Assembly: GCF_965638725.1 (NCBI RefSeq)
Contig: NC_134970.1
Span: 1,307,001 to 1,371,000, forward strand
DNA: 64,000 nucleotides
Source of the DNA: Aptenodytes patagonicus
Taxonomy: Eukaryota > Chordata > Aves > Sphenisciformes > Spheniscidae
Direction: 5' to 3'
Part shown: piece by piece, positions 1-43,300 of the stretch
Numbering within the stretch: the stretch's first letter is position 1
Layout: each line of letters opens with the position of its first letter
Program-made: the position numbers and the translations under genes
The notes under the pieces: generated by a model
Told to the model about the DNA's origin: nothing
Seen by the model: the letters and a program-made list of their open reading frames with translations, nothing else
Database searches by the model: none

Positions 1-3000
1 TTGGTGAGGGTTAGTACGGGCTACCCAGAAGAGGTACAGATCCCCCCTAAGCCAGTCATCAGGGATAACCTGCTTCTCTTTCTAATTCTCACTCTTAGAG
101 AAGCAACAGAACTTGCACCTCCTCAGTCATCCTTTTTCATCCCAGGTGATGCAACTACATGGTCTCGGTGTTAATAAAAAGACAGCTGACCGTCCTTTTG
201 TGAATCTCTAGCAAATTCCCCACAGTATCTTGAAACAGTGAGTTCCAATGAGATAATTTCTTGCGCTGTACAGAAATCCCTCTCAGTTTTAAATGTCCTA
301 TCTTCCCATTTCACTGCACATTCACTTCTGTTAGTATGAGAAAAGGGCCTAACAGCATCAGACCTTTCTTCAGGATTTCAGATACATCTCTGAGTCCTTT
401 TGTTATGCAAAACTCAGTAACAAATATGAATTTATAAACCATAACAAAATAAAAAGGCAACATTACTTGGAAAATCCCTACTAAGTAACTGCTGACCACA
501 GCTTTACAAAAAATCAAAATTAATCTGAGTACTGAAGATAAGCTTCTGCTGCTAGCACTGATATACATCTACAGCACTCATTCCTCGCAGCTTGGCTGAT
601 GGATGTAATTTCAGCAGAATATCTAGGGAGGATGAGAGCATCCATGAAAACATTAACAAATAAAATGTGCCAGGGAAAAAGAAAACAGCAACGTAAAACC
701 AAGCCAGATATTGCAGAAGTTGAATACCCAGCTGGGGAGCTGCCCAGCTCAAAACAAGGCAGAAAATAAGTATATTTAATGTAAAAGAATCCTAGCATGA
801 AATAGGCTCTGTACTTCCCCGGACACAGCTGATGTGCTGTTCCAGTCTGTCATTTGACAGCCTGTTTATAGACTCCCTTGCTTCAAAGCCATTATGGCTC
901 TGTTTACAGCACCCTCTTTCAGGAGGCACCACAAGCCTCACGTGTCAGGTTTCTCAGGCATTGATCAGTCCATCCCGTTCCTTCTAGGATTAGTATATTT
1001 AAAAAGCTGACATTAACATGCCAGACTGTCCTTATGGACATGGACTACTGAGTCTGTGTCTGCAAAACACTTTCAAAAAACTTCTCCTATCTTTTCAAAA
1101 TATCATGCCAGCATTAACTAATTATTCCTCACAACACTTGTCCAGGACAGCTCTGAAAATATTTTGATCTCCCTTACAGACATGGAAAAAATCACATAGA
1201 AAGCGGACCTGAGGCCATAAAACGAGCCCATGGCAAAGTCAGCTTTCAGACCTCAGGAGCGCTCCATCGTTGGTTCTGTGTCGCATGTCTGCATTCAATC
1301 CATCAGACGATATCACTGCCTCAGTAGCTCCAGAGCCCTCCTCCCACCGTCCCAGTACACAGGAATTAATACATCACGTGTGAAAGTTTGTACGCCTCTG
1401 CCGAGAAAGGCAACAGCATCTTTGCATACCTGGAGGTATGAATACGTGACGGGATAAAACCCAGCCGGGCAGGAAAACGGCACACGTGAGCAGCAGCTAG
1501 CTGTGCTCCGGAGAGCTGTGGTTTTTGATGGGGTAATTCCAGCAAGGCAGGTGAAACAGCTAATGTGGCAGAGGAACCGTGAGCCAAACCCTAAACAAAA
1601 GATCTAACTATCCCCAGCCCCCGTACCATAGCTGTTAATTCCCCGTTCATTCGTCATGTGCAAAAACAAGAAAAGAATGAGTAACATTTGCTTTTGTTTT
1701 CATGGTATCATTGGAAGTGACATGATCATTATTTCACTGGAGGTTCAAAGCAGCATTACCATGATTACGTTGGACTTGCACCTATTAAATGGAGGGACAG
1801 GAGCTCCTCTGAGCTGTCAAATGCAACATACGCGGTCTTGCAATGCAACTGAAACATTCTAGCTGAATTTTAGATATTTTTTTCTCTTTTGTGCAAATCA
1901 AAACATTCCATAGCGATTTACTTACAGTATAAAAAAAGGATCTCTTGCACCTGGAAAGCTACATGCTAATTCCATGCTTTATTCTATCTCTTTCATGCAA
2001 AAGGCTTTCAAAATCATATCCTATTGTACGGTACATAATGTTATTATTCTGTCCTTATTGTCCTAAAAGCAGAAGCTTACAGGCTGGAGTGAAATCTTCT
2101 TTTGACTCTACTGTGCTGGACAAAAGGTTAGAGAGATAAAGAAGCTCTCAAAGAGCTGTTAATGCCACTGTGAGGCAGAAATACTAAATCATTTGAAGCA
2201 GCATTGTTTCTGTTTCCATCCTCCATGAGATATTTCAGCTTTTATAGGATGTGTGTGAAAACCACAAGGTTTTGCACCACTAGGCAGGAAATGTCCCTTG
2301 ACTGCTTAAACATAGCGACCAGAAAAAGCACAGTCCTCTTCTGACCGTTTGATCCACGAGCCAGCTGTCCCCACGTTCTTGTGTCGGCTCTGCGACCTTA
2401 ACCAAATCATCTGGGGGCACAGGAGCGTGCACCAGGACTCCCTGAGCGTGCTGCTCTGTGGGGCTTGACTGCCCTCCCTTGAGCCAGCTCTGGAGAAGAG
2501 GAGGGGTGTCGGACCTGACGCTCTGTCCAAAGACAGGTCTTTTACTGGTAAGAAGGAAGGTGTTGAGATACAGGTTTATCAATTTTCAATTGCACTCTTA
2601 TCTCCTCTGCCTCTAGAGAAACCAATGGAAACAATAGCTATGCAATAATGGTAGTTTATGAACCGTACGCCCCTCCTCAGGTGCATGCCTTATACCGGCT
2701 GAAAAGTTGGCACATAAAAAGGCTGCTGGAAAAGAGCATCCTCTGAAAAGCCGTTTCCCTGTCCCCACAGAGTTGTTACTGCTGTAGCACCTTCCAATGT
2801 CCCTACGCCATAGGATCTTCCAGCTTTTTTACTACAATTCCCCATTTATAGGGCTGTGAGTGTTGCACAGAGAGCTAGGATCATCAGAGATGCTGCTGAG
2901 AGTCTATTTTTAGAGTGAGTCATTTGATGAGCTGTTCAGCACCTTATTTATTGCTGTCTCCAGCTGAAGGAGCTAAGCACTGTCCAGACACCTCTACTGC

Positions 3001-3779
3001 TAAAACCAGAACTCGGAAGCAGTGACCTCTATTTGACAGCATTTTCTGTACTGACAGAGAGAAAAACAACAGCACGTTATGCTGTCAAGGCTAATAGCTG
3101 CTAATTAGGGTGAGTGATATATGACCCCTTTTATATCCAAAGAACACAGAAGTCACAGTACAAATAAAAATAGATGTTGAAATTCTGCATTTACAGTCTT
3201 TTCCAGTCTAAAGAGTGACCACTTAAAAGTAACATCCTATTTTGGTTTTTTCCTGGTTTGTCTGTTTAAGGCTTTACTTGAACCTTACATTATTTGTCCA
3301 GTGGGTAGAAGTCTCAGCGTTCACAGTGTTTCCTTGGTAGGAAATGGGGCTTTGAAGGGACAGCGGGAGAAGAAAAGGGGACAAACCGAAGCTATGTCGC
3401 TGGAAACACGGGACACATGCGTAGAGGCTCCAGAATCACCATCGGTGTGCAGAGCACTGAAGGGACTGCAGCAGCAAGGGCAGCTCCTCCCAAAGGTTGC
3501 ACGCCTTCGCACGCCCCAGTGCTCGTCTGGCAGCAGGGGTATCTCACCGAGCACAGCCAGTAAGCAGAGCAATGAATTCAGCAACTGAAAACTGGCTGAA
3601 TCTGTTGCCATCTAACCGGATTCCTGGCAAAATAAATAGAAAAGATGTTTCTCTCTAGGCATGGTCCACATCTAACCTAGCCGATGCTCAGCATTTATCC
3701 CTGGACAAGCCTGGAGCCACGTGCAGGCTGTGTTTACTCCAGACTTCTGTACAACTGCTTTGCATTATTAATATTTGTA

Positions 3780-4035
3780 ACGCAGTAGCACTTAGGGGTC
3801 ACTGCTGGGTGTTGGGTATATTCAGAACATGGGGCAGCTCCTGCTCTGAAGAACCTAGCACCTACCTAACCAAGCAGGCAAAGAATCAGTAACCAATTGC
3901 CATTTCATAAATGGGGAACTGAGGTACAGAAAGCTGAAATGATTTACTAGAGGTCACATTAAAAGTCTACTGAATTTGCAGCCTCCCGTTTTTTTATTAC
4001 AGGCTCAAACATTCTGTTAGACCCTCTGAATGTTA
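3780..4035 (-). repeat. Ancient MIR/CORE-SINE-like copy, minus orientation
   Basis: The segment starts with GTAGCACTTAGGGGTC and CTCCTGCTCTGAAGAACCTA. It then has AAATGGGGAACTGAGGTACA and GGTCACATTAAAAGTC. Together these are the reverse complement of the recognisable MIR core (TGTGACC...CAAGTCACTT...CTCAGTTTCC...AAATGGG) plus the 5' part of the amniote SINE. It is heavily diverged. The family name is from memory, and a RepeatMasker run would settle subfamily and ends. Confidence 0.65.
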
Positions 4036-5258
4036 ATCATTACCTAACTCTTCTATCTTCTTGCTGCTCTAATGAGATTATTGATGAATTACTTAAAATG
4101 CACTTTCTGTAGAAGAAATTTTTTAGGTGACAAGTTGCCTTTTACTAAACAAATTAATGGGAAAGTTGAGTTCTCTCATTCCAGTCTGGGGAAAAGAAGT
4201 TTGGGGTTTAAAATGCCCAATTAGTACTAACTGAAATCCGATATCTGAGATTATTTGGCACTGTGTCTGTTATAAATATGCCACGCGGCCATTAGTACCT
4301 TGTGGTACCATCAGGACAAAAATAGTCACTCCAGCGATTAATATTGCAGTAGCTGCGTATGTCAATATAGGAGTAGAACAATTGCAACTTTATAGGTTCA
4401 TTCCAAACCCCATCAAACTCAAAGGGAGGCCTCTCATTAAGTGCAAGGGGATCTAGATCAAGCTCTCCTGAGGCATAGCTGGGTTTTGCTCTGATCAAAA
4501 AGCTATGACATTTCCAAACATCAGTATCGCTCACATTGCAGGTCAGCCCAGTAAAGCCAGAAAACATGGCTGGAAGTACGCGACATGCCATGCAAACCCG
4601 GAGGGACAAATCTAACAGCGTTCTCTCCGCAGATAACTCTGCGGTAGATCCAGAAGTCAGTGTTACAGGTTTTAGGTCTTGTTCCTGTGCAGCCTGCTCC
4701 AGCTAGTGCAAAATTTCTCATTGCAGTATCTCTCACAATAGTTTTGCAAATGAAGTTCTACATCTCCCCAGCAAAATCCTCTGCGTTCCAAGACATCTTT
4801 CCTGATGGTGTTTTAAAGCACCTTCTCTGAAGTCCCAAGTAATGAGGTAACTCTCAGTCTGCGTGTAAGAACAAAACTCTACAAGACAGACTGTGAGCCA
4901 GACACTTATTATTACACTTTCTACAAATGCACAGAAGGGCTTTCTCTCAGTGCTCCAGGTCACCAAGATCATGTTTGAGGCATATGATTAATTTTCAGCC
5001 TTATTGTGTTAAGGGGTGGCAGGAGAAAAGTAAGAAAGATTTTTTTTTAGAACAGTGTTAAATGAGGCAAAGACCTTGTCACTTAGCAAGAGCTTTTAAA
5101 CTATCCTTGCATAAAGCAGCACCTAAAAAGTTAATAGACATAAATAGCATTTTATTGATTTGAGGTATTTTCTGAGGAGTTTTAATGCAGGTGAAGGCAG
5201 GAAAAGGATTCTGCTTGGGATAATTAAGCCTTAGCTAGTGAAGCCTGGAGCATTTACA

Positions 5259-5320
5259 CCAAAAAAAAAAAAAAAACCAAAAAACCACCACCCCCACCCC
5301 CCCCCAAACACCAAAAACCG
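5259..5320. repeat. A-run followed by A/C-rich low-complexity tract
   Basis: Sixteen As at 5261-5276 run into ccaaaaaaccaccaccccc-type sequence with a ten-C run, ending near caccaaaaaccg. It could be a decayed retroelement tail or simple-sequence drift. No target duplication was identified. Confidence 0.7.
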
Positions 5321-7454
5321 AAAATGCCAAAGAAAAGCTGTCACTTAGCCTGAAACTAAGCCTTTCCTGGGACACAAGTGAGTGTGACAGCCCAGCGGTG
5401 ATAATCTTTACCCAGCTGCTTGGCCACACTCTCTAGCCACTGAGCCTAGAAAGAGAGCCCATGAGCGACTCCCAGGAGCAAGCAGTTAATGTGTAATGAG
5501 TTCTGCTTTTATTCAGAGACACTCATACCAACGAGTTCTTGGATGGGGGAAAGAAGTTCAGCTGATAAAAAAGGTGTTTTGAAATATTTGGTTTTCCCCT
5601 TGGACGTAAATTATTCTTAGCACAACTCAATTCCCATAAAAGCTCTTTGTTGGTCATATGCAGACATCAAAGGTAAAAATAAAGCCTCAACTGTAAATCA
5701 TTTTGCTTTTCAATATTTGCTGCCTCAAACACCAGAACATCCCAAAGAAGAGCACGGAAATCCCAAACACCATCTGATAGCAACTAGGGGCCTCTCCAGA
5801 TTTCAAGCACCCTGAAACAAGGGATGTCTTCCTTAGGCCCGGATTTTAATTTTAGCATCTTTTCCCTGTCTACTGCGAAACTGCAGCAGGTTGCAGTGCC
5901 CATGACCTCTCTTCTACTCCAGGGTGTAGCCAGGTCACATAAACCTGCTTGTAGTGGGATTTCACAGCGTACAATGTGTCCTCCTGAGTCACAGAGGTAC
6001 TTTGGGAATTCCTGTACCCCGGTGGTTTGTACGTGGTCATTCCAGTATCAGAGATTTTTTTTAAAAAAATCTGTTGTTATTTGGCTGCTTGCTTTTCCCT
6101 TTCCTCCAGATGAAAATTAGTTCAATGAATATTGATATTAATATACATTTGCATGCAAGCATGTGATAAATGGCTCACTGAAACAAGGCCTGTAAATCCA
6201 GTCAGTGGCTGTGCTAATCGTGTTCCTATCATACTCTAGGGGCATTAGCTACAAACGAGCTTTTTGTTACATGATCAGAACACACTGCAATCCACATCCA
6301 GCTTTCTGGATGGGTTTTTATTTGCCTATCAACCATTTGCAGAAGAAAGCATTGTTGAAGCCACTTCTAGAGGGCAAACTGCAGGGGAGGAAGAGCCTCC
6401 CATGGAGTTTACCACCGCATCTGCTGAGCGCAGGGCACAACATTTGCATTGCCAACATCTGGTGCTTGCTGGATATCAGAAGTTGTGCTGCGAGACGGGG
6501 GAATCGTCAGCGATGGCGCAGTCGGTTAGAATTAAGAGGTCCAATCACCTGGGATGCAACATGGGGGTTGTGTTGGGCCAAACTGTAAATCAGAATTCAA
6601 AATTCCCCATTACCTTCACTACAACGCAGCATTCAGTGAGCCAGCGCAGTCAATCATGTGCCCGAGCCCCAGGGCAGTTTCAGTACCGTATGTTCCATGG
6701 GGGAATAACAGCCACGCTCCTTCTTAGGGCACTGGTGAGTAGCCACAAGGCAACCGCACGTTGGTTTTCTTTACAGAAGGACAGTATTAAAGCTTAAGCT
6801 TAAGTATAAAACTGCTGCAGAAAGCTTTTGCAATATGCGAAGTAAAAACACAAACAGCAAATAAGCACTCAACAGAGTGGTGATTTCTGTCGTGTGGAAT
6901 CCACAGAACCTAAACCAGCATCATCTTCCATCTGCATAAAATGGATTATTCCATCTCAGTTCTGCTGGTGTTATTTAACATACAAATTACAATTGTTAAT
7001 GAAGATTGCTGGGTCAAATCCAGTGCAGAGGTTTGTCTGAATAATTTTTCAGCTGGTTTCATATTCCTGACAATTCACCCTTTACTGAATCCAGACTTTG
7101 AATGAACCCCAAATTCCTGACTGTACAGATGGCAAGGAAATGCTGGGTTTTGAAACAGAAGTGTAAATCAGTCCTTCTTTCCACCTGGATACAAGGGAAT
7201 GAAAATATATGAACCTGCTCACAAGCAGATGTACAGTTTTAAGTTTGTTAGAGCTCATCTGCGTGGAGAGGTAGGTACTAAATGAGCGAGGGCGTGAATT
7301 TAACGTGCTCAGCAGCTGCCTGAACTGGCACATCTATTCTGCAACAAGAGTGCCTTTCTTTGGCTTAGCTTAATCCATTGCCAAAGCGCGGTGTAATTGC
7401 TATCTCTAGGATGACAGCACCACATGAATTGTTGCTTGCACGGTGGATTTCTAA

Positions 7455-37816
<30,362 letters not shown>

Positions 37817-38133
37817 GACGTCTCATGCACAGAAGGAGGCTGGAAGACCAGTGCCCCTCTCCCTCCACACCTCCATGTTCCTTTCTTGCTGCAAATCGTG
37901 CCTGGATGGACCAACCTGACATTTTGTCATTGAATTAGCAATGGAGACCTAACGAGGCAGCTTTCTTCAGACTCGCATTCATGCTGTGGACTGAGGAAGG
38001 ATTAGGAGAGGGAGGAAGAGTCTGGTTAAAGGAAAAACCTGCATGGAGAGCGTGTTGTGCCATGGTACAGGGCAAAAGTCACCTGCGGAGGCTGGAGGGA
38101 AAGAATCATCATGGCAACAAGAGCGTCAATAAA
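37817..38133 (+). other. KCND3 3' UTR, at least to the first AATAAA
   Basis: The 3' UTR starts after the stop at 37816. The first canonical AATAAA is at 38128-38133 (GTCAATAAAGAAAACGG). The mammalian KCND3 3' UTR is several kb long as I recall, so transcripts may well run further, possibly to the AAATAAATA region near 39828-39838. RNA data are needed for the true end. Confidence 0.55.
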
Positions 38134-38490
38134 GAAAACGGAAATATAACACTGTGTATCGCAGCACCTTTTTAAAGGTTTTTAATGGATAATATTTATT
38201 CATGAGGAAATGACTGAAAAGGTGAAAAACAATGGATTTTGTGAATTTTTTTTCTTCATGGAGCAGAACCTTTAAACCAACCAAAATTTCACATTTTTTT
38301 TTCTTTTATAGGAAAAGATTTAGACAAAGAAGCCACCTGTCACAGAAATCTATTTCCATTCCTCTGTGTGTGTGCGTGCGAGTGTGCAGCAGAACCACAT
38401 CAGAGCAACACTGAATTACAAAGAGCAGAGCATATTTCCATGATTGGGTGCACAGTAGGAAAATACAAGCATGTGTCAGCACATATATGT

Positions 38491-38512
38491 GCACACGCAC
38501 ACACACACACAA
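38491..38512. repeat. (CA)n microsatellite
   Basis: It reads GCACACGCACACACACACAC, continuing AC, preceded by ACATATATGT. It lies in the probable KCND3 3' UTR or just after it and is likely length-polymorphic. Confidence 0.85.
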
Positions 38513-39782
38513 CTATTTCACCCTGGATGGCATTCTTTATTTAGACAATTTTGTATCCGCCTTTTAAGTCAATACAGTGCAATTGCAAACAGTGTGTTTG
38601 TCTGCTAATTATTGTCTGTGAAAACATATTTGTGGAAAAAAAAAAAAAGACAGGCTTTAGTAGAGTTTTAGTCCCACATGGGTATCTGCTTTCTATTTTT
38701 GTTATCACTTACTTGTAAGAGTGTGACTAGACTACCAGTTCTGTATTTTTAAAATGGAAAAAAAAAGGTAGGATTCTTTTTTAATACTGTACACACAAAT
38801 GGCAAAGAATGAGAAAGCACTGAACTCAACTGCATCAAGCATTCATAAGTCTAACAGAGGTTTCTTGTAATGTATACCCATGCTTTTTTATTTTTGTTTT
38901 CTATATACAAATTTCTTTGCTAGCACTGGACATACAACCATTGTAAATAGTAGTCAAATAATGTCTGGATCTAAACTTGATAATAATTAACCCCAGAGCC
39001 AAATATCTTGCATGGACAGAGAGGTATTTGGCTTTTTCACAGTCTTAGAGCTCCAATTGTCTCATCAATGGCTTCTGGGTTGCACTGGTTTTGGGGGTAG
39101 ACTAGGTTAGCAGTTTTAGTTCTCCAGTGCCAGCACAGGATCTACAGCATGCATCCACTCGAGAAGGGGGAGCAGTACTGGAGTTTGGAAAACATTTGGT
39201 AAAGGGTGGTACAGACAGCATTTTCTTTTCGCAGTTCTACACTTAGTTTGGGAAAAGTCACGCACTTCTAGTCAACCAAAAACTGAAGTAACACTGTGTG
39301 GTACTGCCAAGAAGCTAACACTTCTAACTAAGCTGTGGTCGGCCCTAGCACCTCTTTCTGAGATCTTTCTAGGAATGATTTATTGTAAGGAAATACACAG
39401 TCCTGAAACATAACTGATTTCCCGCCCCCCTCCCAAGAAGAGTAACTTTTTTCTTCCATTCTGCCTTTCTCAAGTCCCCTTTTCATAACAGGTGTGATCC
39501 ACGAAGGGCAGAGTGAGGAACAACGTCACCCACCTTTTCACTTGTCATACACTGTTTGGCTAATTATTGTAGTCATGCACAAACGCCCCTTCGAGGCCCC
39601 ATACACACCCACGAAAGGCGATGCACCTGGCCCCCAACAGCTCGTAGATAATAAGGAAACATTTCAAGCGTCCTGTTTCTGAACAGTGATTCTACCAACG
39701 TTAGAGTTAAAAGAACTACTGAAAGCATGTTTGAGGCTGATTCAGCAAAGGGATGACTTTTTTTTTTTAACATCTGTCATAA

Positions 39783-39870
39783 TCTATCCTGATGTAATAT
39801 TTATATACGCATATACACGCATACACATATAAATAAATACAGACACATACATGTATAGATAGATAAATAG
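39783..39870. repeat. AT-rich microsatellite-like tract
   Basis: The tract contains repeated TATACRCATA and ACACATA units, then ATAGATAGATAAATAG. It is an imperfect simple repeat with no coding content and includes AATAAA near 39830 that could serve as a polyadenylation signal for KCND3. Confidence 0.6.
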
Positions 39871-40309
39871 ACCTACATGCTGACTTAAACATATGAGCTA
39901 GCAATCTGCTTTGTTAGCACTCCTAGCCTATTAGTCTGTAGAGTGGACTCAGACGGCTGATGCATTAACTCAATACCCTCCTTAGAAACCTACAACATTC
40001 TAGGAATATTAGGGCTACGGCTAAGCCTTCAGTAGCTGCACCAGCTGTAATATGTTACCCAAAACTATGTTTAGACCTGTTTTAAATGATTAAAACGCTC
40101 TGCCTTTGCTGCTTCCTGTAGGAGGTTATACTGCAGTTAATCTTACCATTATTGAGTTTTTCTTGATGTTTTAATTCAATCTTTCCTTTGCTCTCATTTC
40201 ATTATTTGTCATCATCTGCTCCCCATCTGAACACCCTCACCCTTGTAGATCAGAGGCCTTGCTCTCCACCACTTACCACCTCGCAGCCTCATTTACACTG
40301 GCACAGAAT

Positions 40310-40535
40310 GAGGGTTAAATGCTACCGTGCTGACAGGGTACAGTGTTCCTTCCAATGCGCAGGAGTAAACGACTACAAAGATTCAGGGACTCTACAGGGA
40401 TTCTCGGTGCTGCCTTTCTTATTCCTGATTTACTGTGGAGTGGTAAACAAGCCACTTCATGTCTCTGCACCCATTTCTTTATCTGTAAATAGCAATCATG
40501 GCAGCCCTTGTCTAACGCACTATTGGTGCATTTAA
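40310..40535 (+). repeat. Ancient MIR/CORE-SINE-like copy
   Basis: CAAGCCACTTCATGTCTCTG followed by CACCCATTTCTTTATCTGTAAATAG matches the MIR core order CAAGTCACTTAACCTCTCTG, CAGTTTCC, TATCTGTAAAATG. The upstream part is weaker. Boundaries are approximate. Confidence 0.6.
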
Positions 40536-42046
40536 TTGCTATCAATCAAAACGCTTTTTGGAAAAAAAAAAGCCAAACCCACAACATTTTTAAGAGGGGA
40601 AAAAAAAAGTAAGGAGGAAAGCCACTCCTTGGGATTTCTGGCTGGCTGCTTGGGCTCAGATTGTCAAGTTGGCCATGGCCTTTGTTCTTTTCCATGGAAG
40701 AGGAATCATTGTTATCCTTGCTCAAAAACATGTGGCTTGCCTCTTCTACCATTAACTTAGCGGGTGCTGCCCCATGCAGTCAGTACTTTAGCACAGACTT
40801 TCAGAGGATAAAGACAGACAAAACTGAGGAAGTCTGAGCCTAGAGGACAGGGCTAAAAATATTTTTAATGGAGGCATTAGCTCCCTTTATACACTGATTT
40901 GAAACAGACTGAGTAATGCTTCCGAAAGCACTTGAAAATATGCTTGTACAAAACCTCTCTAGATTTCCCAACACAGCTACATCCTGACTACGAGAGCACT
41001 GTGCATTCATTGAAACAGCAAAGACAAGAACCTATCGCCATCGTTATCGGTGGTTGGTAGGGCATAACATAGCATCCTTCAAATGAAACGCAGGGAAGAA
41101 GGGAAAGCATTTGCACAGAAGAGCATGGGAACGGCACTACAGCCACTTATTCCTACAATAAAGGGAGGCAATTAGCTTTACTAAACTCAAGGCTCTTTAT
41201 AATCTTTAAATAGCAACTTATAAACCATTGCTGAGATAAGGCCAAGTCAATCCTGAAAATTCCTAGGCCAGGACTGAAGGATTTGGACCATTCTCTCCAG
41301 CGGTCCCCAGTACTGCCCTGTCTTACCAGCATCCCTCTCCCTTTCCCCACTGCCATGCATGCCCAGGGTCACACACGTACATTGATACGGATACCAAAAC
41401 CAGCACGTACCCCTGCAATCCCGGTCATTCCTGATGCATATGGAAGGGGGCTTCTTCAGGTGTGGGCTACCTCCGGGAGGAGAAGCATCCAGAAACATAG
41501 GTAGGTTCTAGTCCTGATACCTTTCTGAAAGGCAGGTGGTAGAAAACAGCCTGATTAGCAAGACTGCTCAACAAAATGTCAATAGTACGTTGGCAGTTCA
41601 TTTCAAAAGCCTTCCCCCTCCCCCTAATTCCTTACGACTTTTTATAGTTTTAGACGAGTTCATTAAAAACAGATAAAAATGGATTGTTTGTACAAAAAGC
41701 AAGTGGAAGGGGATTATTTTTTCAGTCTTTCATATTAAAAATATCAAAGGGGCAACACCTTTTTCCAAGCATTTTGTTTCTTTTCCAAAGCCTTTTCTGA
41801 GGGAAAAATATTTTCACAGATTTTCAGCATATTCCATTAACAGATTTACTCTCTTCTCACCTGGCATTGGGCTGCTAATAGAAGAAATCACACCCAGTTG
41901 GCAAAGAATTATGAGAAATATCTTTCACATCTAGGCTTTGACTTCCATCTACTCTTTCTAAAATCCATCTTTTACTTTCCTTTTCCTTAACAATCTTAAG
42001 GGCACCCGTAAAGAAGAGACCACAGATAACGCATCTTGGTACATAA

Positions 42047-42070
42047 AAATTAAAGAATTAAAGAATTAAA
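42047..42070. repeat. Short tandem repeat of AATTAAAG
   Basis: Three consecutive AATTAAAG-like units (AATTAAAGAATTAAAGAATT, then AAAA) form a small 8-bp tandem array. Confidence 0.8.
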
Positions 42071-42109
42071 AAACGTAGTCCATCCTCCACTAGCACAAGA
42101 TCCTTCACT

Positions 42110-42330
42110 GCAATATATTGCATTGTTTTCTCTAGATTAGATTTAAAATTCTCCACGGAGAGGACCCCCACCACTTCCCTGGAGAGCTTAGTCCAGAGTA
42201 ATAGATCTCAATGTCAAGGATTTTTCCCCTGCTGTTCAGCCATAATTCTTTCCTTATTTTTTCCTCTCTTGCTTGTTAAATTAGTCTCCTTTCCACATTG
42301 CAAGTTAGCTGCCCACAAGCATAAGAGGAA
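42110..42330 (-). repeat. Possible CR1/L3-like fossil, minus orientation
   Basis: TTCTCCACGGAGAGGACCCC, CACCACTTCCCTGGAGAGCT, GTCAAGGATTTTTCCCCTGC and TGTTCAGCC occur in the order of the reversed CR1/L3 3' region (..CTCCA.GGA..GA.TCCACCACTTCCCTGG.. then ..AAG.TTTTTCC.. and ..TTCAGCC..). Similarity is weak, so the call is tentative. Confidence 0.4.
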
Positions 42331-43099
42331 TATAAAACCTTCTACAACAAATTCTTATCCCAGAGACTACTTCTGTCTACCAAATAAGTATCATTGTTAA
42401 AAGTGAACTGGGAAAAAGGTAAACTAAGTAACACACATGGCTTTAGTGCGGAATAAAGTTAATAGGTAATTCAAAATACATCCTTCTTTACAGTTGCCAG
42501 AAATACTAAATTTGAATCAATGGTACTTGCTTAACCTGAAACAGTTGATAATATACTAGTACTGCAAACCAGCATTTATCATTCTAGTTTAGACAGCTTA
42601 AGGGGTGTGCATGAAAATCAGATTAATACCAGCTAAAGCACGCAATGTTTCTTCAAATATTTTGCTTTTTTAAGTAAAGAGGTTGTAAACATGTTGTATC
42701 TTACATGTATTATAGAGCAAATTCAGTATATTAAAAACCACATTTAATTTATGGGTTGCAAACATCCCTTGGATCCTGTAATATTTTTTCTATGTCAGAC
42801 TATGGCAGAGTTACAAAGTCAGCATTCATGGGTGGCTTGCAAACATCAGCAGCTTTGAACTGAAGACTTTATTCTGCTTTTAAAATTAGGTGAATAATGT
42901 ACCTCTTCCACATAATTTGCCAATCAAATATGTCTTAACTGATTTTTTTTTAAAAAATCACTTATTTTTCTCCAACACTTTGAGCAACTGCACTAGATAT
43001 ATGACTTCAGAGCCCAAGTTTCTAGGCTTCACATTTAACGATGCCATAAACACTCCTCAAAATGGTTTTATCTTTCTAAAACTTTAAAAGCAAACAGAA

Positions 43100-43300
43100 G
43101 GCAGCGTGCACATTGATTAGAGCTAGGACAGTTAGCATCAGGAACCTGTGTTCTACTCCTGATTGTCTTGATGAATCATTAAGTGACCTCGAAGAAGTCA
43201 TTTCACCTCTCTCTGCCAATTATACAAGCTGTATAGAATTTGATAGCTCCTCTTTCAATAGGTGGAGCTCAGTTCACAAACACCTACAAAATACCATAGA
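43100..43300 (+). repeat. Ancient MIR/CORE-SINE-like copy
   Basis: ATCAGGAACCTGTGTTCTAC followed by TCCTGATTGTCTTG, and AAGTGACCTCGAAGAAGTCA followed by TTTCACCTCTCTCTGCC, match the MIR body in order (CAGGAGACCTGGGTTC.. then TGTGACCTTGGGCAAGTCAC, TTAACCTCTCTG). It is one of the clearer fossils in the window. Confidence 0.65.

Noticed and set aside
6512-6553. tRNA A-box-like TGGCGCAGTCGG with a B-box-like GGTCCAATCACC
   Set aside because: The two boxes are only about 25 bp apart, half of tRNA spacing, and the B-box match is poor. No cloverleaf can be formed; at best a chance match or a decayed fragment.
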